64,000 nucleotides of DNA from contig CAJTCV010000002.1 of NCBI GenBank assembly GCA_910574805.1, positions 124,001 through 188,000 on the forward strand. Direction: 5' to 3'. Under the pieces are notes generated by a model that had not been told where the DNA came from, searched no databases, and saw only the letters and a program-made list of their open reading frames with translations. Of the stretch, positions 63,060 to 64,000 are shown piece after piece. The stretch comes from Lachnospiraceae bacterium (lineage in GTDB: Bacteria; Bacillota; Clostridia; Lachnospirales; Lachnospiraceae). The position numbers and the translations under genes were made by a program. Within the stretch, counting starts at the first letter, position 1; every line of letters starts with the position of its first letter.

Positions 63060-63085
63060 TTTCCATCACGGAAAGGAGTTTGACA

Positions 63086-64000
63086 ATGTCCGAGAAGCGA
63101 AAAGACAATAAAGGAAGAATCCTGCGGACAGGAGAGAGCCAGAGAAAAGACTTGATTTATCAATATCGGTATACGGATATCCGTGGGAAACGACAGACCA
63201 TTTATTCCTCTGATTTAAAGGAACTGCGGGAAAAGGAAAAGACAATCCAAAAACAGCTTGATGACGGGATTGATTATGCTGCCGGAAAGATTACCGTGCT
63301 TGCCCTTTTAGAGCGATACATCAGTTTGAAACAGGGTGTGCGCTACAACACAAAGGTAGGCTACAATTTTGTGCTGAATTTGGTCAAGAAAGAAGATTTT
63401 GGTTATCGGCAGATAAGGGATATCAAAGTATCAGACGCACAGCAATGGATTATGAAGCTGCATAATGACGGTAAAGGTTACAGTACAATCACAAGTGTCC
63501 GGGGCGTTGTTAAGCCAGCCTTTCAAATGGCATATAACGAGGACATTATCCGTAGAAATCCCTTTGACTTCAAACTGGTAGACATTGTACCCAATGATTC
63601 ACAGAAGCGGATTGCCATGACAGCGGAACAACAGGAGCTTTGGATGGGCTTTATCCGGGAAGATAAAACCTATAAGAAGTATTATGATGAATTTGTCGTA
63701 CTGTTGGGAACTGGTATGCGTGTCAGCGAGTTTTGCGGCTTAACAAAAAGTGATTTGGATTTTGAAAACCGAAGAATCCGGGTAGACCATCAGCTTGTCC
63801 GGGAGCGGGGCGGAAAATATTATGTGGAGAAAACAAAGACAGAATGTGGTTGCCGCTATATTCCCATGACGGAGGAAGTTTACCAAAGTCTGCAAAACAT
63901 ATTTGCCCGCCGCAAGAAAGTGAAAACGGAAATTGTTGTGGACGGATATGGTAGTTTCCTTTTGCTGGATAAGGACGAAAAGCCGAAGGTAGCGTTGCAT
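63086..64000 (+). CDS. int: Tn916-family tyrosine integrase of element B, cut by the window end
   Basis: The first 305 residues are visible. The N-terminal arm-binding domain KRKDNKGRILRTGESQRKD is very close to Tn916 integrase and to the element A integrase. The core-binding domain follows, and the first catalytic Arg lies in GTGMRVSEFCGLTKSDLDFENR. The HxxR and Tyr parts lie beyond the window. GAAAGGAG is seven bases or so before the ATG. No damage is seen. The gene is not complete in the window, so its activity cannot be judged. Confidence 0.9.
   Translation, partial: MSEKRKDNKGRILRTGESQRKDLIYQYRYTDIRGKRQTIYSSDLKELREKEKTIQKQLDDGIDYAAGKITVLALLERYISLKQGVRYNTKVGYNFVLNLVKKEDFGYRQIRDIKVSDAQQWIMKLHNDGKGYSTITSVRGVVKPAFQMAYNEDIIRRNPFDFKLVDIVPNDSQKRIAMTAEQQELWMGFIREDKTYKKYYDEFVVLLGTGMRVSEFCGLTKSDLDFENRRIRVDHQLVRERGGKYYVEKTKTECGCRYIPMTEEVYQSLQNIFARRKKVKTEIVVDGYGSFLLLDKDEKPKVALH

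Noticed and set aside
1-64000. CRISPR arrays, rRNA or tRNA genes
   Set aside because: No regularly spaced direct repeats of CRISPR type, and no rRNA or tRNA sequence was recognised by eye. A dedicated tRNA search would be needed to exclude a tRNA fully.

Overview
The window looks like the chromosome of a Gram-positive gut Clostridium, most likely a member of the Lachnospiraceae. This rests on strong AGGAGG ribosome binding sites, sortase-type (SPQTG) and lipobox surface proteins, a GH36 alpha-galactosidase with an AraC regulator, and Tn916-family integrases. No rRNA, tRNA or CRISPR array was recognised. The species assignment is an inference from gene content only.

1-3.1 kb: an unrecognised gene cut by the window edge, a protein with an Mrr-like nuclease-fold N-terminus and a long helical C-terminus, and an S66 LD-carboxypeptidase (MccF/LdcA-like). 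3.58-18.06 kb: a complete type 1 BREX phage-defence operon behind one good promoter, in the order brxA, brxB, brxC, pglX, DNA-binding protein, Fic/Doc protein, pglZ, brxL. The Fic/Doc gene and its partner sit inside the operon between the methyltransferase and the phosphatase. An aminoglycoside-phosphotransferase-like kinase gene follows.

19.2-42.8 kb: ordinary chromosomal genes. They include two lipoproteins flanking a carB gene that has no carA beside it, an AraC regulator with a GH36 alpha-galactosidase, and a 2057-residue cell-wall-anchored surface protein transcribed away from a LytTR two-component system. A serine recombinase, a carboxymuconolactone-decarboxylase-like protein with a divergent MerR regulator, an alkyltransferase-like protein plus a GNAT protein, and a winged-helix regulator with a two-gene ABC-2 transporter follow. 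The regulator and the transporter share a 7-3-7 palindromic operator inside their promoters.

43.1-55.0 kb (element A): a decayed Tn916-like element. On the minus strand it carries an XRE regulator, a TetR regulator with an ABC exporter as cargo, a sigma-like factor and a small HTH protein. On the plus strand it carries a damaged MobT (Orf20-like) relaxase fused by deletion to the end of an SprT-like gene, several small proteins, an orphan Dam-type methylase, Xis and Int. The genes for the conjugation machine are absent, so it cannot transfer by itself.

55.4 kb to the window end (element B): a second, intact-looking mobilizable element. It has a GntR (YtrA-type) regulator with an ABC-2 transporter as cargo, a sigma-like factor and HTH protein, MobC and a MOBP relaxase, a cysteine-rich protein, a RepA_N initiator, a DnaC-like ATPase, Xis and a Tn916-type integrase that runs off the window. 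The two elements share an 18-base motif near their ends or integrase promoter, which suggests related integrases and growth by tandem accretion.
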